A stretch of 14,925 nt of DNA, from assembly GCA_002070755.1 (NCBI GenBank), contig MWDY01000036.1, positions 1-14,925 on the forward strand. Direction: 5' to 3'. How positions within the stretch are numbered: the first letter of the stretch is position 1; the number at the start of each line of letters is the position of its first letter. The notes beneath the pieces are model-generated. The model was not told the origin of the DNA, did not search any database, and worked only from the letters and a program-made list of their open reading frames with translations. Position numbers and translations under genes: made by a program. This stretch comes from Spirochaetes bacterium ADurb.Bin110. GTDB taxonomy: Bacteria; Spirochaetota; Spirochaetia; Treponematales; Rectinemataceae. This document shows positions 1-6,361 of this stretch, piece by piece.

Positions 1-1
1 C

Positions 2-238
2 CCCGCAATCCCTATGGACCTCGTAATTGCGCGAGAACTTGAAATCTATGGAAGCCATGGTATTCAAGCATACCGCTACGATATTTTGCTCGGTATGATC
101 GAGACTGGAAGGCTCCATCCTGAACAGCTCATCCAAGCACGCCTGACGCTTCGCCAAGGCGTCGATTTCTTGCAAAAGATGGATCAATTCCCAGGTGTGG
201 GCATAAATGTGATCACATCGATGCAAGATAATTCCTAG
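2..238 (+). CDS. Zinc-dependent alcohol dehydrogenase, C-terminal end (partial)
   Basis: Only the last 78 codons are inside the window; the reading frame is open from position 2 and the gene begins upstream. The visible part has the C-terminal pattern of medium-chain (zinc-type) alcohol dehydrogenases: a stretch reading IPMDLVIARELEIYGSHG, then a helix ending in an MI-x-GRLHPEQLI segment, an acidic/Met helix (FLQKMDQF) and the terminal strand GVGINVI. In this family that segment closes the nucleotide-binding domain over NAD(P)H, and the enzyme oxidises alcohols or reduces aldehydes in the cytoplasm. The zinc ligands and the GxGxxG loop lie outside the window, so substrate and cofactor cannot be judged. 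It is a chromosomal gene flanking the island on the tRNA side. Confidence 0.75.
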   Translation, partial: PAIPMDLVIARELEIYGSHGIQAYRYDILLGMIETGRLHPEQLIQARLTLRQGVDFLQKMDQFPGVGINVITSMQDNS

Positions 239-323
239 CAAGATTTTGACAGAATTTCCAAGATTTATCAGGATAAACAAGATGTTTTTTACTAATGCTC
301 AAAAGTGATGGGGCTGGCTCGCC

Positions 324-353
324 TTGACCAAAGCTTGTACTGCTCGCTATAGT
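324..353 (+). promoter_or_regulatory. Candidate sigma-70 promoter upstream of tRNA-Gly
   Basis: TTGACC (324-329) and TATAGT (348-353) are separated by 18 bp. Transcription would start near 360 and run towards tRNA-Gly, but a short terminator-like hairpin at 370-396 lies between. It may therefore make a short attenuated leader, or read through to the tRNA about 125 bp downstream. Pattern match only. Confidence 0.35.
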
Positions 354-369
354 AGATAAGCGTATCAAT

Positions 370-396
370 AAGGCATGTTCTTTAGGAGCCTTTTTT
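370..396 (+). terminator. Weak terminator-like hairpin
   Basis: AAGGC (370-374) can pair with GCCTT (388-392), and a T-run continues to 396. The stem is only 5 bp with a 13-nt loop. It could end transcription from the alcohol dehydrogenase gene or attenuate the promoter at 324-353. Confidence 0.3.
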
Positions 397-405
397 CTTT
401 CATAA

Positions 406-432
406 AGTAAGAGCCTGGAAGTAAGAGCCTGG
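406..432 (+). repeat. Tandem duplication of a 14-bp unit
   Basis: The unit agtaagagcctgga (406-419) is followed immediately by a second copy (420-433) differing only at the last base. It lies in the leader between the alcohol dehydrogenase gene and tRNA-Gly. No function is evident; it may be a slippage product. Confidence 0.6.
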
Positions 433-445
433 CGCGCATTTAATA

Positions 446-466
446 GCGACCGTCGTATCCCGACGG
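446..466 (+). other. Partial copy of the tRNA-Gly 5' end within a hairpin
   Basis: GCGACCGTCGTAT (446-458) is identical to the first 13 bases of tRNA-Gly at 484-496. CCGTCG (450-455) also pairs perfectly with CGACGG (461-466) around a 5-nt loop. No anticodon or T arm follows, so it is not a second tRNA. It may be a fragment from an older rearrangement at this integration hotspot, or a leader hairpin whose resemblance is partly chance. Confidence 0.4.
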
Positions 467-483
467 CGCCTGAACAGATTACT

Positions 484-554
484 GCGACCGTCGTATACCG
501 GTATTACCCGAGCTTCCCAAGCTCGTGAAGCGGGTTCGACTCCCGTCGGTCGCT
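484..554 (+). tRNA. tRNA-Gly (anticodon CCC)
   Basis: A complete cloverleaf can be read. The acceptor stem is GCGACCG (484-490) with CGGTCGC (547-553) and discriminator T554. The anticodon stem CGAGC/GCTCG surrounds the 7-nt loop TTCCCAA, giving anticodon CCC. The T arm is CGGGT-TCGACTC-CCG with the usual TTCGA loop. The D arm has the GTAT...TTAC form seen in many bacterial tRNA-Gly genes. CCA is not encoded. The last 46 bases are repeated exactly at 13455-13500, so the gene is the integration site, and insertion left the complete tRNA on the integrase side. Confidence 0.95.
509..554 (+). repeat. attL core: 46-bp direct repeat in the tRNA-Gly 3' half
   Basis: Positions 509-554 are identical over 46 bp to 13455-13500 and diverge at once on both sides. 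The repeat runs from the anticodon stem to the discriminator base, the usual core of tyrosine-recombinase elements that insert in tRNA genes. The integrase gene begins about 115 bp inside. Confidence 0.88.
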
Positions 555-562
555 TATGATTT

Positions 563-612
563 AAGTCTTTGAAATACAAAGACTTATGCTTCAACCGAAA
601 AATCGGAGAAGC
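563..612 (+). other. Twin hairpins at the left end of the island
   Basis: AAGTCTTTG (563-571) and CAAAGACTT (577-585) form a perfect 9-bp inverted repeat with a 5-nt loop. It is followed by a second nested stem: GCTTC (588-592) with GAAGC (608-612) around CCGA/TCGG. The first hairpin is conserved at 6472-6494 in the junction copy. Possible roles are a recombination accessory site or a replacement terminator for the tRNA transcript, since the natural downstream sequence was displaced to 13501. Confidence 0.5.
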
Positions 613-627
613 ACCTTATTTATCCAA

Positions 628-647
628 AGTCACACGAATAGTCACAG
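628..647 (+). repeat. Paired AGTCACA motif, left end
   Basis: AGTCACAC (628-635) and AGTCACAG (640-647) are direct repeats with a 12-bp period. The same pair, in the same orientation and with the same period, occurs at 6539-6558 and 13308-13327, and at no other place that I noticed. Its location only at element ends points to arm-type binding sites for the integrase or excisionase. Confidence 0.6.
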
Positions 648-669
648 TTCGTGTGGTAAAGGGGGAGAG

Positions 670-1833
670 GTGCATACTCCGTATTCGCTTTTTACGAGAA
701 CTTCTAAGAAAACCGGCAAGACCAGTTGGTATGCTCGATTCTGGGATGAAGAGGCTCAGCGATTTATTTGTACCCGCGCGCTGCATGTTCCATTTGCGGG
801 GAGAAGAAACGGTCGGGATCTTGCAGCTCAGGCAGCCCAGGCTCTCGTAACAAAAATGAAGAGAGAATCAGACCCTCTACTCGTCGAATTCCTCACTGCT
901 TTTTGGGCACCTGGCAGTAGATACATTCGATCACGCGAAATCGTAGATCAAAAACCGCTTTCTCTCGACTATCTCGACCACAATCGAAGAGCCATACAAC
1001 TATACATTGCACCATACCCGGGTTTTAAAACGCTCCGTCTATCAAAACTCAAAGCTGGAATTGTCAAAGACTGGCAGCTTTGGGCGATGGAACATGGCGC
1101 GACTCCGCGATCCTGCAATATTGCGCTTCAAGCACTCAGAGTACCAATACGAGATGCTGTCATGAGGGGAGAAATACCAGCTGATCCTTTGGCAATCGTA
1201 AAGAAAGTGCCAGAACACCCGCGTGAGCGCGGTGTTCTCTCAATCGCGGAAATTAATGCCCTCATTAAAGCTGATGAGCATGATCCTAGAATCAAAGCAG
1301 CTATATTGCTCGCAACTTTAGGTGGCTTGAGAAGAGGAGAAATCAGAGGCTTGCGCTGGGGAGATATCGATTGGGCTGCGAGTGTCCTTTATGTACGTCA
1401 CAACACTGTGGATCAAGAAAGGGACAAAGCTCCAAAGGCAGGCTCTTTCCGAATAATCCCTATTCATAAATCGGTCCTAGAAGAACTCAAGAGACTTTTC
1501 AGTATTGCTCCATTACAGGGAGATGATGATTTTGTTTTCTTTTCCACAAGTAAATCCAAATCACCAATCACAGGTCGAACTTTGCTTGATGGACTTCACA
1601 GAATGCTCAAGGCTATTGGTATCGATGAAGAAGAAAGAAAGAGAAGGAATTTGAATCTTCACGCAATGAGGCATAGTTTTATAACACTAGCGCGCAATCT
1701 CGGAATGCCTGATATTTCAGTCATGGCATTGAGCGGGCATAAATCACCAGAAATGCTGACGAGGTATAGTCATGGTAATCAAACACTTGATTTTCAAGTA
1801 GTACGATCAAAGATGGAGGGGGCGATTCAATGA
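670..1833 (+). CDS. int: Tyrosine recombinase / integrase
   Basis: A site-specific recombinase of 387 residues that would insert and excise the island at tRNA-Gly. With the GTG at 670 as start, the catalytic set is Arg221 (GGLRRGEI), Lys256 (PKAGSFRIIP), His331-x-x-Arg334 (HAMRH), His357 (SGH) and nucleophile Tyr366 (TRYSH), so the enzyme looks intact. Residues 1-100 have the arm-binding/SAM-like N-terminal pattern with a YARFWD strand. An upstream in-frame ATG at 586 was not chosen: it has no ribosome binding site, lies in the terminal inverted repeat, and its extra residues translate the AGTCACA repeats. GTG 670 has AAGGGGG four bases upstream. The stop overlaps the next start (ATGA). The G-rich ribosome binding site is complementary to the loop of the small RNA at 6268-6355. 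Confidence 0.92.
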   Translation: MHTPYSLFTRTSKKTGKTSWYARFWDEEAQRFICTRALHVPFAGRRNGRDLAAQAAQALVTKMKRESDPLLVEFLTAFWAPGSRYIRSREIVDQKPLSLDYLDHNRRAIQLYIAPYPGFKTLRLSKLKAGIVKDWQLWAMEHGATPRSCNIALQALRVPIRDAVMRGEIPADPLAIVKKVPEHPRERGVLSIAEINALIKADEHDPRIKAAILLATLGGLRRGEIRGLRWGDIDWAASVLYVRHNTVDQERDKAPKAGSFRIIPIHKSVLEELKRLFSIAPLQGDDDFVFFSTSKSKSPITGRTLLDGLHRMLKAIGIDEEERKRRNLNLHAMRHSFITLARNLGMPDISVMALSGHKSPEMLTRYSHGNQTLDFQVVRSKMEGAIQ

Positions 1834-2201
1834 GTGAAAAAGAAAAACAAGAACCAAAATCTATGGGAGAAAAGCTTATAAGCTATATGAAAGGAGAATA
1901 TAAATTTCCTGATTATGAATTTGATGATCTCTATAAGGAAGAACATATAATATATAGAGTACCAGTTTCAACTTTCAAAGAATTACGAAAAAAAGGGTTT
2001 AAAAATAAGACTATTGCAGAAATGTATGGGCTGTCAGAGATGAAGATAAGGAAAATATTAAAAGAGTCGAATGATAATAAAAAATTCGTTGTTCATATTC
2101 ATGAAAGCACACCACTTCAATATTCTGAAATTAGAACTGCAAAGAGAATTACTGATTCATATGGACATGAAATAAACCCTTATGATATTATTGACCTATA
2201 A
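1830..2201 (+). CDS. Small protein with a helix-turn-helix-like segment, unknown
   Basis: A 123-residue basic protein that I do not assign to a family. It starts inside the integrase stop codon (ATGA), with a strong GGAGGGGG seven bases upstream, so the two are probably translated together. Residues about 56-80 (KNKTIAEMYGLSEMKIRKILKE) look like a resolvase/sigma-type helix-turn-helix: a turn between two helices with an A-x-x-Y-G-L core. The gene is clearly more AT-rich than the integrase and has a lysine-rich start. Linkage to int suggests a regulator or a directionality or accessory factor of recombination; that role is inference from position. Confidence 0.7.
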   Translation: MSEKEKQEPKSMGEKLISYMKGEYKFPDYEFDDLYKEEHIIYRVPVSTFKELRKKGFKNKTIAEMYGLSEMKIRKILKESNDNKKFVVHIHESTPLQYSEIRTAKRITDSYGHEINPYDIIDL

Positions 2202-2253
2202 ATACCGCTAGGGAGAACAAGCGTAAGGATAACTGATGCCTGCCCGATGCGGT

Positions 2254-2348
2254 GCCTTGATGCTTCTTGGAGAGTCAAGGCGAGAGGCGACAAGCATGAT
2301 CTGATCGCCGACATCATCTCCTCTGCAAAGAGGGGTGTATTGTCGGAG
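2254..2348 (+). promoter_or_regulatory. Structured leader upstream of the excisionase-like gene
   Basis: GCCTTGA (2254-2260) pairs with TCAAGGC (2275-2281). A second structure pairs CCGACA (2308-2313) with TGTCGG (2341-2346) and encloses a hairpin CCTCT-gcaa-AGAGG (2320-2333). The 3' strand of the outer stem covers the first two bases of the GGAG ribosome binding site (2345-2348), so folding could limit translation of the gene starting at 2356. Seen by eye; no energy was computed. Confidence 0.4.
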
Positions 2349-2355
2349 ACCAGAT

Positions 2356-2556
2356 ATGTATTCTGAAACATCTTCTCGCCGTTTTCTCTCGCGTCAAGAA
2401 GCTGCAAACCAATTAGGTATTAGCCTTCCTACGCTAGCCCGTCGTTTAGCCGATAGATCGATCCCCTATACAAAACTTGGCGGCAGAATATTAATCCCAG
2501 CTGAATTTTTTGAGCAACTCGCAAACAGTGCTCTCTCAAATCAGGGGAGGCAATAA
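2356..2556 (+). CDS. Excisionase-like helix-turn-helix DNA-binding protein
   Basis: A 66-residue protein with the HTH_17/excisionase pattern: FLSRQEAANQLGISLPTLAR (helix-turn-helix, about residues 10-29), then RLADRSIPYTKLGGRILIPAEFFEQL (wing and helix). Such proteins bind near att sites and bias tyrosine integrases towards excision, or regulate early promoters (AlpA-type). The ATG at 2356 is preceded by GGAG with 7-bp spacing; an in-frame GTG at 2335 has no such site. The gene is first in a tight operon with the replication genes and is separated from int by a structured leader of about 150 bp. Whether it is an excisionase, an activator or both cannot be decided from sequence. Confidence 0.8.
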   Translation: MYSETSSRRFLSRQEAANQLGISLPTLARRLADRSIPYTKLGGRILIPAEFFEQLANSALSNQGRQ

Positions 2557-2757
2557 ATGAGCGCGCAGACCGTAAATTCGGACGCGCTCATTAGCGTCCT
2601 CCTTCCAGAACTAAGAAAACTCTGCAGCAACGCTCCTCAATTTGGAGAAATCTCTCTCAGCGCAACAATCCATGATGGTGATGTTGGCCGTATTTCCATA
2701 GGAATCCAAACAACACGAAAAATCGCAACGCCTTCATTGCGTGGAGGAAACCGATGA
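2557..2757 (+). CDS. Small hypothetical protein of the replication operon
   Basis: A 66-residue protein that I do not recognise. Its ATG directly follows the TAA of the excisionase-like gene, with GGGGAGG six bases upstream, and its stop overlaps the next start by 4 bp. It has an N-terminal amphipathic helix (ALISVLLPELRKLCSNA) and a central strand region (ISLSATIHDGDVGRISIGIQTTRK). No membrane segment and no cysteine motif are seen. The tight coupling and good ribosome binding site make it very likely a real gene, but the role is unknown. Confidence 0.65.
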   Translation: MSAQTVNSDALISVLLPELRKLCSNAPQFGEISLSATIHDGDVGRISIGIQTTRKIATPSLRGGNR

Positions 2758-2996
2758 AACGGCATAATCTGCGCAATTGGCTACTTATGACCTGCAAAAT
2801 TGATGGAATAATCGAAATAGGTCTCGGAAACACTATATATTTCTGGCCGTGGAAGTCGCTTTATAAAGGTTACAGCACGGAAAATCATATTGTTGTGAAA
2901 GCCAATGACTTTCGTACTGGTCTTGGGATTCAAAAGCTAACAAATAAGGCAATTCGAGCGTATGCGGCGAAAATGCTTCGGGAGGCGTCACGATGA
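2754..2996 (+). CDS. Small basic hypothetical protein of the replication operon
   Basis: An 80-residue basic protein, unrecognised. It is translationally coupled on both sides (ATGA at 2754 with the previous gene and ATGA at 2993 with the initiator-like gene) and has GGAGG six bases before its start. An aromatic cluster (IYFWPWKSLYKGY) in the middle and a C-terminal lysine/arginine helix (LTNKAIRAYAAKMLREASR) are the visible traits, which would suit a nucleic-acid-binding or adaptor protein. That is only a guess from composition. Confidence 0.65.
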   Translation: MKRHNLRNWLLMTCKIDGIIEIGLGNTIYFWPWKSLYKGYSTENHIVVKANDFRTGLGIQKLTNKAIRAYAAKMLREASR

Positions 2997-3817
2997 AAAG
3001 CGACGTCTTCGCACGAGTACCAATTGCTGTATTGGAAGATAGCAGACTCTCTTCAATTGAAAAAATAACGCTAATTGTCTTGCTCTCATTCATAATCGGT
3101 TCAAAAAATGAATGTTGGCCTTCTCTGTCAAAAATCGCTCACCGCGCGAGTATTACAAGGCGAAGCGTGATCCGCGCACTTAATATGCTCGAGAGAAAAA
3201 AAATTATCACACGCACCAGACGGCGAGAGAATGGAACTTCTGAACCAACTTCCACCCTTTATCGATTAGCTGGTGACTATATTTCACTAGGTAGTGACAC
3301 TATGTCACTAGAGGTAGTGACAGAATGTCACCTAGGTAGTGACACTATGTCACCCGAATTAGATAATAGAATAAGAAAAGAATCTACAGCTTCGCTGTCG
3401 GGCCAAAAGAAAAAGGTACTCCCTGAAATCGTCCTCGAAATTGAAAAAATACTAAAAGCCGAATGCGATCATCGCGGCATTACTTGGGAATATGCGAAGG
3501 AATGGAAAAGCATCGAAAGCCTTGCCAGTCTAATAACAGACCATGCCACGCTTCTCTCTCTTTCCCGTAAATTCATCGAACTCACCAAAGCGCCCTCTGG
3601 CTTCCTTTCGGGCAAGCCCCCCACCGCAAGTCTTCTCAAATCCTGCCTGGCCACGGTCGAAGCCTCCATGCCCAAATCATCTGAACCTCAAAAACTACTC
3701 CGAAAAGCAGTGCAGGCATTTATATGCCCGAAATGCGGTGCGCAGATCATTCAGGGCGACGTCGCCTGCCAAGAATGCGGCACGCTTGTGCAGGAACTTG
3801 AGGAGAAGACGGTATGA
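2993..3817 (+). CDS. Replication initiator-like protein (HTH domain plus zinc ribbon)
   Basis: A 274-residue protein. Residues about 20-92 form a winged-helix domain of the HTH_36/phage replication type (WPSLSKIAHRASITRRSVIR, then ALNMLERKKII as recognition and wing). A low-complexity linker follows (about 98-140), and the C-terminus is a zinc ribbon with Cys245, Cys248, Cys259 and Cys262 (CPKC-x10-CQEC). The linker is encoded by three palindromic iterons, so residues LGSDTMS are repeated. This matches the arrangement of lambda O and related initiators, where the origin lies within the initiator gene and the protein brings in the helicase. GGAGG stands seven bases before the ATG, and the stop overlaps the helicase start. 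Initiator function is inferred from this architecture. Confidence 0.78.
   Translation: MKSDVFARVPIAVLEDSRLSSIEKITLIVLLSFIIGSKNECWPSLSKIAHRASITRRSVIRALNMLERKKIITRTRRRENGTSEPTSTLYRLAGDYISLGSDTMSLEVVTECHLGSDTMSPELDNRIRKESTASLSGQKKKVLPEIVLEIEKILKAECDHRGITWEYAKEWKSIESLASLITDHATLLSLSRKFIELTKAPSGFLSGKPPTASLLKSCLATVEASMPKSSEPQKLLRKAVQAFICPKCGAQIIQGDVACQECGTLVQELEEKTV
3289..3353 (+). repeat. Three palindromic iterons: candidate replication origin
   Basis: The 20-bp unit aggtagtgacactatgtcac occurs at 3289-3308, 3312-3331 (three middle bases changed) and 3334-3353. Each contains a perfect palindrome GTGACA-N3-TGTCAC (3294-3308, 3317-3331, 3339-3353). Centres are 22-23 bp apart, about two helical turns, so bound proteins would line up on one face. 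An A-rich stretch at 3357-3385 follows directly and could be the unwinding element. Position inside the initiator gene resembles the lambda O/ori arrangement. Confidence 0.7.
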
Positions 3818-5058
3818 AAAAGGACTATTACGCATACGAGACCGCACTGCTTGGGCAAGTCTTGAACATACCTTCTATCATCGAAGAGCACTCGATTAGC
3901 GCGGAGCTCTTCGAAGACCGAAATTATCGAACGATCTTCGAAGCAGTCCAGAGAGCGCGTAATAAGGGGCTTAAACCGGACCTGCTCACGATTGGAGAAG
4001 AATTGCGAACCGTAGGGCGTGAAGACCTTGCCGTCGCGCTCGCTGGCATTGAGCCGCTATCCGCCGCGAACGCACAATTCTACACGGAACAGCTCAGGGA
4101 ACGCCTCAGATCGTACAACTTGAGCTTGAGCCTTTCCTATGCAAAGGAGCTTCTCGAACGCGGCGAACCAACGTTAAGCGTAGTTGAAAATCTTTTCACA
4201 AGCGCAACAGCCGCGATGCAGGCGGCGCCCGAGACGGTAGACAATTCCGCCTCGCGCTTGATTCAAGACTACGGACAAGCACTGCAGGCAAAGATCAAGG
4301 CGCGGAAGGAACGCTCGCTCATTGAAATCGGCTTCGGTGTCAGGGCGCTCGATGCATTTTCAGGCGCGATACACCCCGGCGAAATCGTGATAATCGCCGC
4401 GCGCCCAGGTACGGGTAAGACATCCCTCGCGCTTCAGACCGCGATGCACTGCGCGGGAACGCTGCGGCTTCCTTCAGCATTCTTCTCTTTCGAGATGTTA
4501 AAGAATGAGGTTCTTGATCGGCTTCTGGCACAAAAGGGCGCCGCGATGCTCCGGGATATTCGCGACGGTCGAGTTGACATTGATTCGATCTATACCGCGA
4601 TGGTCGAACTTGGGGAGTTACCGCTTTCAATTTATGACGGGCGGCATGACCTGGGGCTCTTGCGCGCACGTCTTCGCCGCGAGAAGGCGCTTCATAATTT
4701 ACAGGTGGCATTTTTAGACTACATAGGCCTCATTGACGCAGGGATGATGGGCAATGCACCCCGGTGGGAACGTATCGCAGAAATCTCGCGCAGCTTAAAG
4801 CTTCTCGCGCTTGAACTGAAAATCGCCATTTTCATCGTCGCACAATTAAACCGTGATGCGGACGGTACAGAACCCACACTTGGTAACCTTCGCGATTCGG
4901 GCTCACTCGAGCAAGACGCGGACCGTGTGCTTCTTCTATATCGGCCCAATTCCTCGGGTGACGATTCGCGAATAATCGCGCACCTTGCGAAAAATCGACA
5001 CGGGCGAACTGGTCGGTTGGACCTCAACTTCAGTGGTGAGAACGTTAGGTTTTCATAA
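3814..5058 (+). CDS. dnaB: DnaB-family replicative helicase
   Basis: A 414-residue hexameric helicase that would unwind the fork at the island's origin. The N-terminal domain (about 1-100) has the DnaB dimerisation pattern (YETALLGQVLNIP, then FEDRNYRTIFEAV). The RecA-like domain has Walker A RPGTGKTS (residues 197-204), Walker B VAFLDYIGL, sensor AQLNRDADG, the DnaB-specific LRDSGSLEQDADRVLLLYR segment, and the C-terminal arginine region KNRHGRTGRLDLNFSG. It is slightly shorter than chromosomal DnaB (about 450-470), mainly in the linker. Its start overlaps the initiator stop (ATGA), so the two are co-translated. No separate loader gene is visible, so the initiator may load it directly. Typical of phage, satellite and plasmid replication modules. 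Confidence 0.93.
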   Translation: MKKDYYAYETALLGQVLNIPSIIEEHSISAELFEDRNYRTIFEAVQRARNKGLKPDLLTIGEELRTVGREDLAVALAGIEPLSAANAQFYTEQLRERLRSYNLSLSLSYAKELLERGEPTLSVVENLFTSATAAMQAAPETVDNSASRLIQDYGQALQAKIKARKERSLIEIGFGVRALDAFSGAIHPGEIVIIAARPGTGKTSLALQTAMHCAGTLRLPSAFFSFEMLKNEVLDRLLAQKGAAMLRDIRDGRVDIDSIYTAMVELGELPLSIYDGRHDLGLLRARLRREKALHNLQVAFLDYIGLIDAGMMGNAPRWERIAEISRSLKLLALELKIAIFIVAQLNRDADGTEPTLGNLRDSGSLEQDADRVLLLYRPNSSGDDSRIIAHLAKNRHGRTGRLDLNFSGENVRFS

Positions 5059-5314
5059 TTAAAAAGGACATAGGCAGTCATGCATAATCTACGAATAGCG
5101 CCTTTAGAACTAAATTCAATATATCCTGAAAAATTTCAATTTAGATTGGAATAGCGGCAATCCTAATAGCACTAATAAGCATTTTACAAGAGAGCATGAG
5201 ATTTGAGAAATAAAGAACTAGATTCACCTCTAGCACCCTAATATTAGGCTTCATTACCATCATCTTTCAGCCAACTAAAGGATGATCGTGATAATAACAG
5301 CGAAGGGAACAGCG
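5059..5314 (+). other. AT-rich gap after the helicase gene
   Basis: It holds a possible 24-codon reading frame (5080-5154, peptide starting MHNLRIAPLE) with a distant AAAAGGA upstream; I do not regard it as proven. It also holds a perfect 12-bp palindrome, CCTAATATTAGG (5237-5248), about 65 bp before the DUF5681 gene, which could be an operator. No terminator or clear promoter was recognised. Confidence 0.35.
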
Positions 5315-5689
5315 ATGAAGAAGATACCTGAGGGCCGAAGATTTAAACCGGGACAAAGCGGCAATCCTAAAGGAAGACCCAAAAAAGAAAATACTTGGAA
5401 GTACATCCTAAATACATTGCTTTCTTTTGAAGATGTGACGATGCCTGATGGCTCAAAGATTAGTAGGAAGCGAGCAATTGCACTACGCATGGTTCAGGAA
5501 GCATTGAAAGGACGTGTTGATGCCGCGAATCTCATCGTCAAGTACACAGAAAGTCCAGAGCCGATGAAAATAAGTGCTGTGGACACGGAAGGAAGTCCAT
5601 TATCTGGCGCAATATTCATGATGAAAAAGGAGACGCTGGAATCATGGAATAAGCGAATGCAGAATAAAAAAGATAAAAGCAGCCAATAA
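5315..5689 (+). CDS. DUF5681 domain protein, possible small-terminase-like
   Basis: A 124-residue protein opening with the signature RRFKPGQSGNPKGRPKK (residues about 8-24) that defines DUF5681 proteins, common in phages and genomic islands and often next to terminase genes. A predicted helical part follows (RAIALRMVQEALKGRVDAANLIVKY), then a lysine-rich tail. I chose the ATG at 5315 because GAAGGGA lies six bases upstream; an in-frame ATG at 5282 has only badly spaced purines. It is monocistronic, about 250 bp after the helicase gene. A DNA-recognition role in packaging would fit a phage satellite, but the family has no firm function and no large terminase is present. The family call is good; the role is inference. 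Confidence 0.75.
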   Translation: MKKIPEGRRFKPGQSGNPKGRPKKENTWKYILNTLLSFEDVTMPDGSKISRKRAIALRMVQEALKGRVDAANLIVKYTESPEPMKISAVDTEGSPLSGAIFMMKKETLESWNKRMQNKKDKSSQ

Positions 5690-5919
5690 AGCCCTGATGT
5701 CTTGATAGCAATCTCAATATTTCTTTCTGACTTCGATCATTTCAATTATTGACTATTTAATTAACTAAAAGGTAAATATTTTTCATATGACCCTATAATT
5801 ACGAGAATGATCTTTCGCCCAGAAAACAGCCTAAAGTATTGAATGATTATCTATAGAGTTATTACTTACTTGCACACCTTGATTTTATTTTGAGATTACT
5901 ATTAACGCTTGGGAGATAT

Positions 5920-6093
5920 TTATTCAAGCTTGCGGACATCCTTCTTTTTCTTTTCACTCAACCGATCGTCTAGCTTCTCAATCCCTTTGAACGCTTTGCG
6001 GACGAGAACGCCAATAAGCTTTGAGGAGTCCAAAGCCGAGGAATGCGCCGACGGACGTTGAGACAAGACTCGATCCAGCTCCTTCAAAACCAA
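5920..6093 (-). pseudogene. Coding-like relic or small basic protein gene
   Basis: A minus-strand frame of 57 codons begins at TTG 6093 and ends with TAA at 5920-5922. Its peptide contains VLKELDRVLSQRPSAHSSAL and ends in a charged helix KLDDRLSEKKKKDVRKLE. Base composition is richer in G+C than the surrounding intergenic DNA, and an in-frame stop stands three codons before the TTG. No good ribosome binding site is seen. It looks like the surviving C-terminal part of a gene, although a short protein from TTG is possible. The family is not recognised. Confidence 0.35.
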
Positions 6094-6267
6094 ATCCCAT
6101 TTTTAAGCCTGCGAAATCATTCTTGTCTTAAGTTTTTAATAGCCCGAGAACTTTACAACCCTGTTTGAACGACTATTTTTGTTAACAAACCGCTCATTAC
6201 CACTTACTCAAAAAGAATTAAGAGTCAAAAACTCTGCTTCCATTAAACTGCATATTTCAAATCATTC

Positions 6268-6355
6268 AAAAAACAAATCCGCTGGCTGGTCCTCCGAGTT
6301 TAGGCCCTCAGACCACTTACGACCAAGAAGGGGGATTCTCTTGGTCCCAGCGGAT
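6268..6355 (-). ncRNA. Candidate structured small RNA, three-way junction with C-rich loop
   Basis: On the minus strand the RNA would start at about 6355, exactly at the outer stem, because the extended -10 at 6362-6370 places +1 there. Stem P1 pairs AUCCGCUGG (6355-6347) with CCAGCGGAU (6285-6277), 9 bp. Arm P3 is GACCAAGA/UCUUGGUC (6346-6339 with 6328-6321), 8 bp closing the loop GAAUCCCCCU. Arm P2 is UGGUC/GACCA (6315-6311 with 6291-6287) with an internal GAG/CUC. A U-rich tract UUUGUUUUUU (6277-6268) follows P1. The exposed C5 loop resembles loops of small RNAs that cover ribosome binding sites; its complement AAGGGGGA is the ribosome binding site of int (659-666). No known RNA family was recognised. 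Expression is unproven. Confidence 0.5.
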
Positions 6356-6361
6356 ACTTTA

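Noticed and set aside
586..669. Longer integrase start at ATG 586
   Set aside because: No ribosome binding site; the region is the terminal hairpin plus AGTCACA repeats and gives an atypical N-terminus. GTG 670 has a G-rich site just upstream.
3289..3353. Iterons as a mere coding repeat
   Set aside because: Each unit is a perfect DNA palindrome phased by two helical turns, which protein repetition alone would not require; kept as an origin candidate.
5080..5154. 24-codon reading frame after the helicase gene
   Set aside because: Ribosome binding site too distant (about 12 bp) and the peptide is too short to judge; mentioned only in the gap note.
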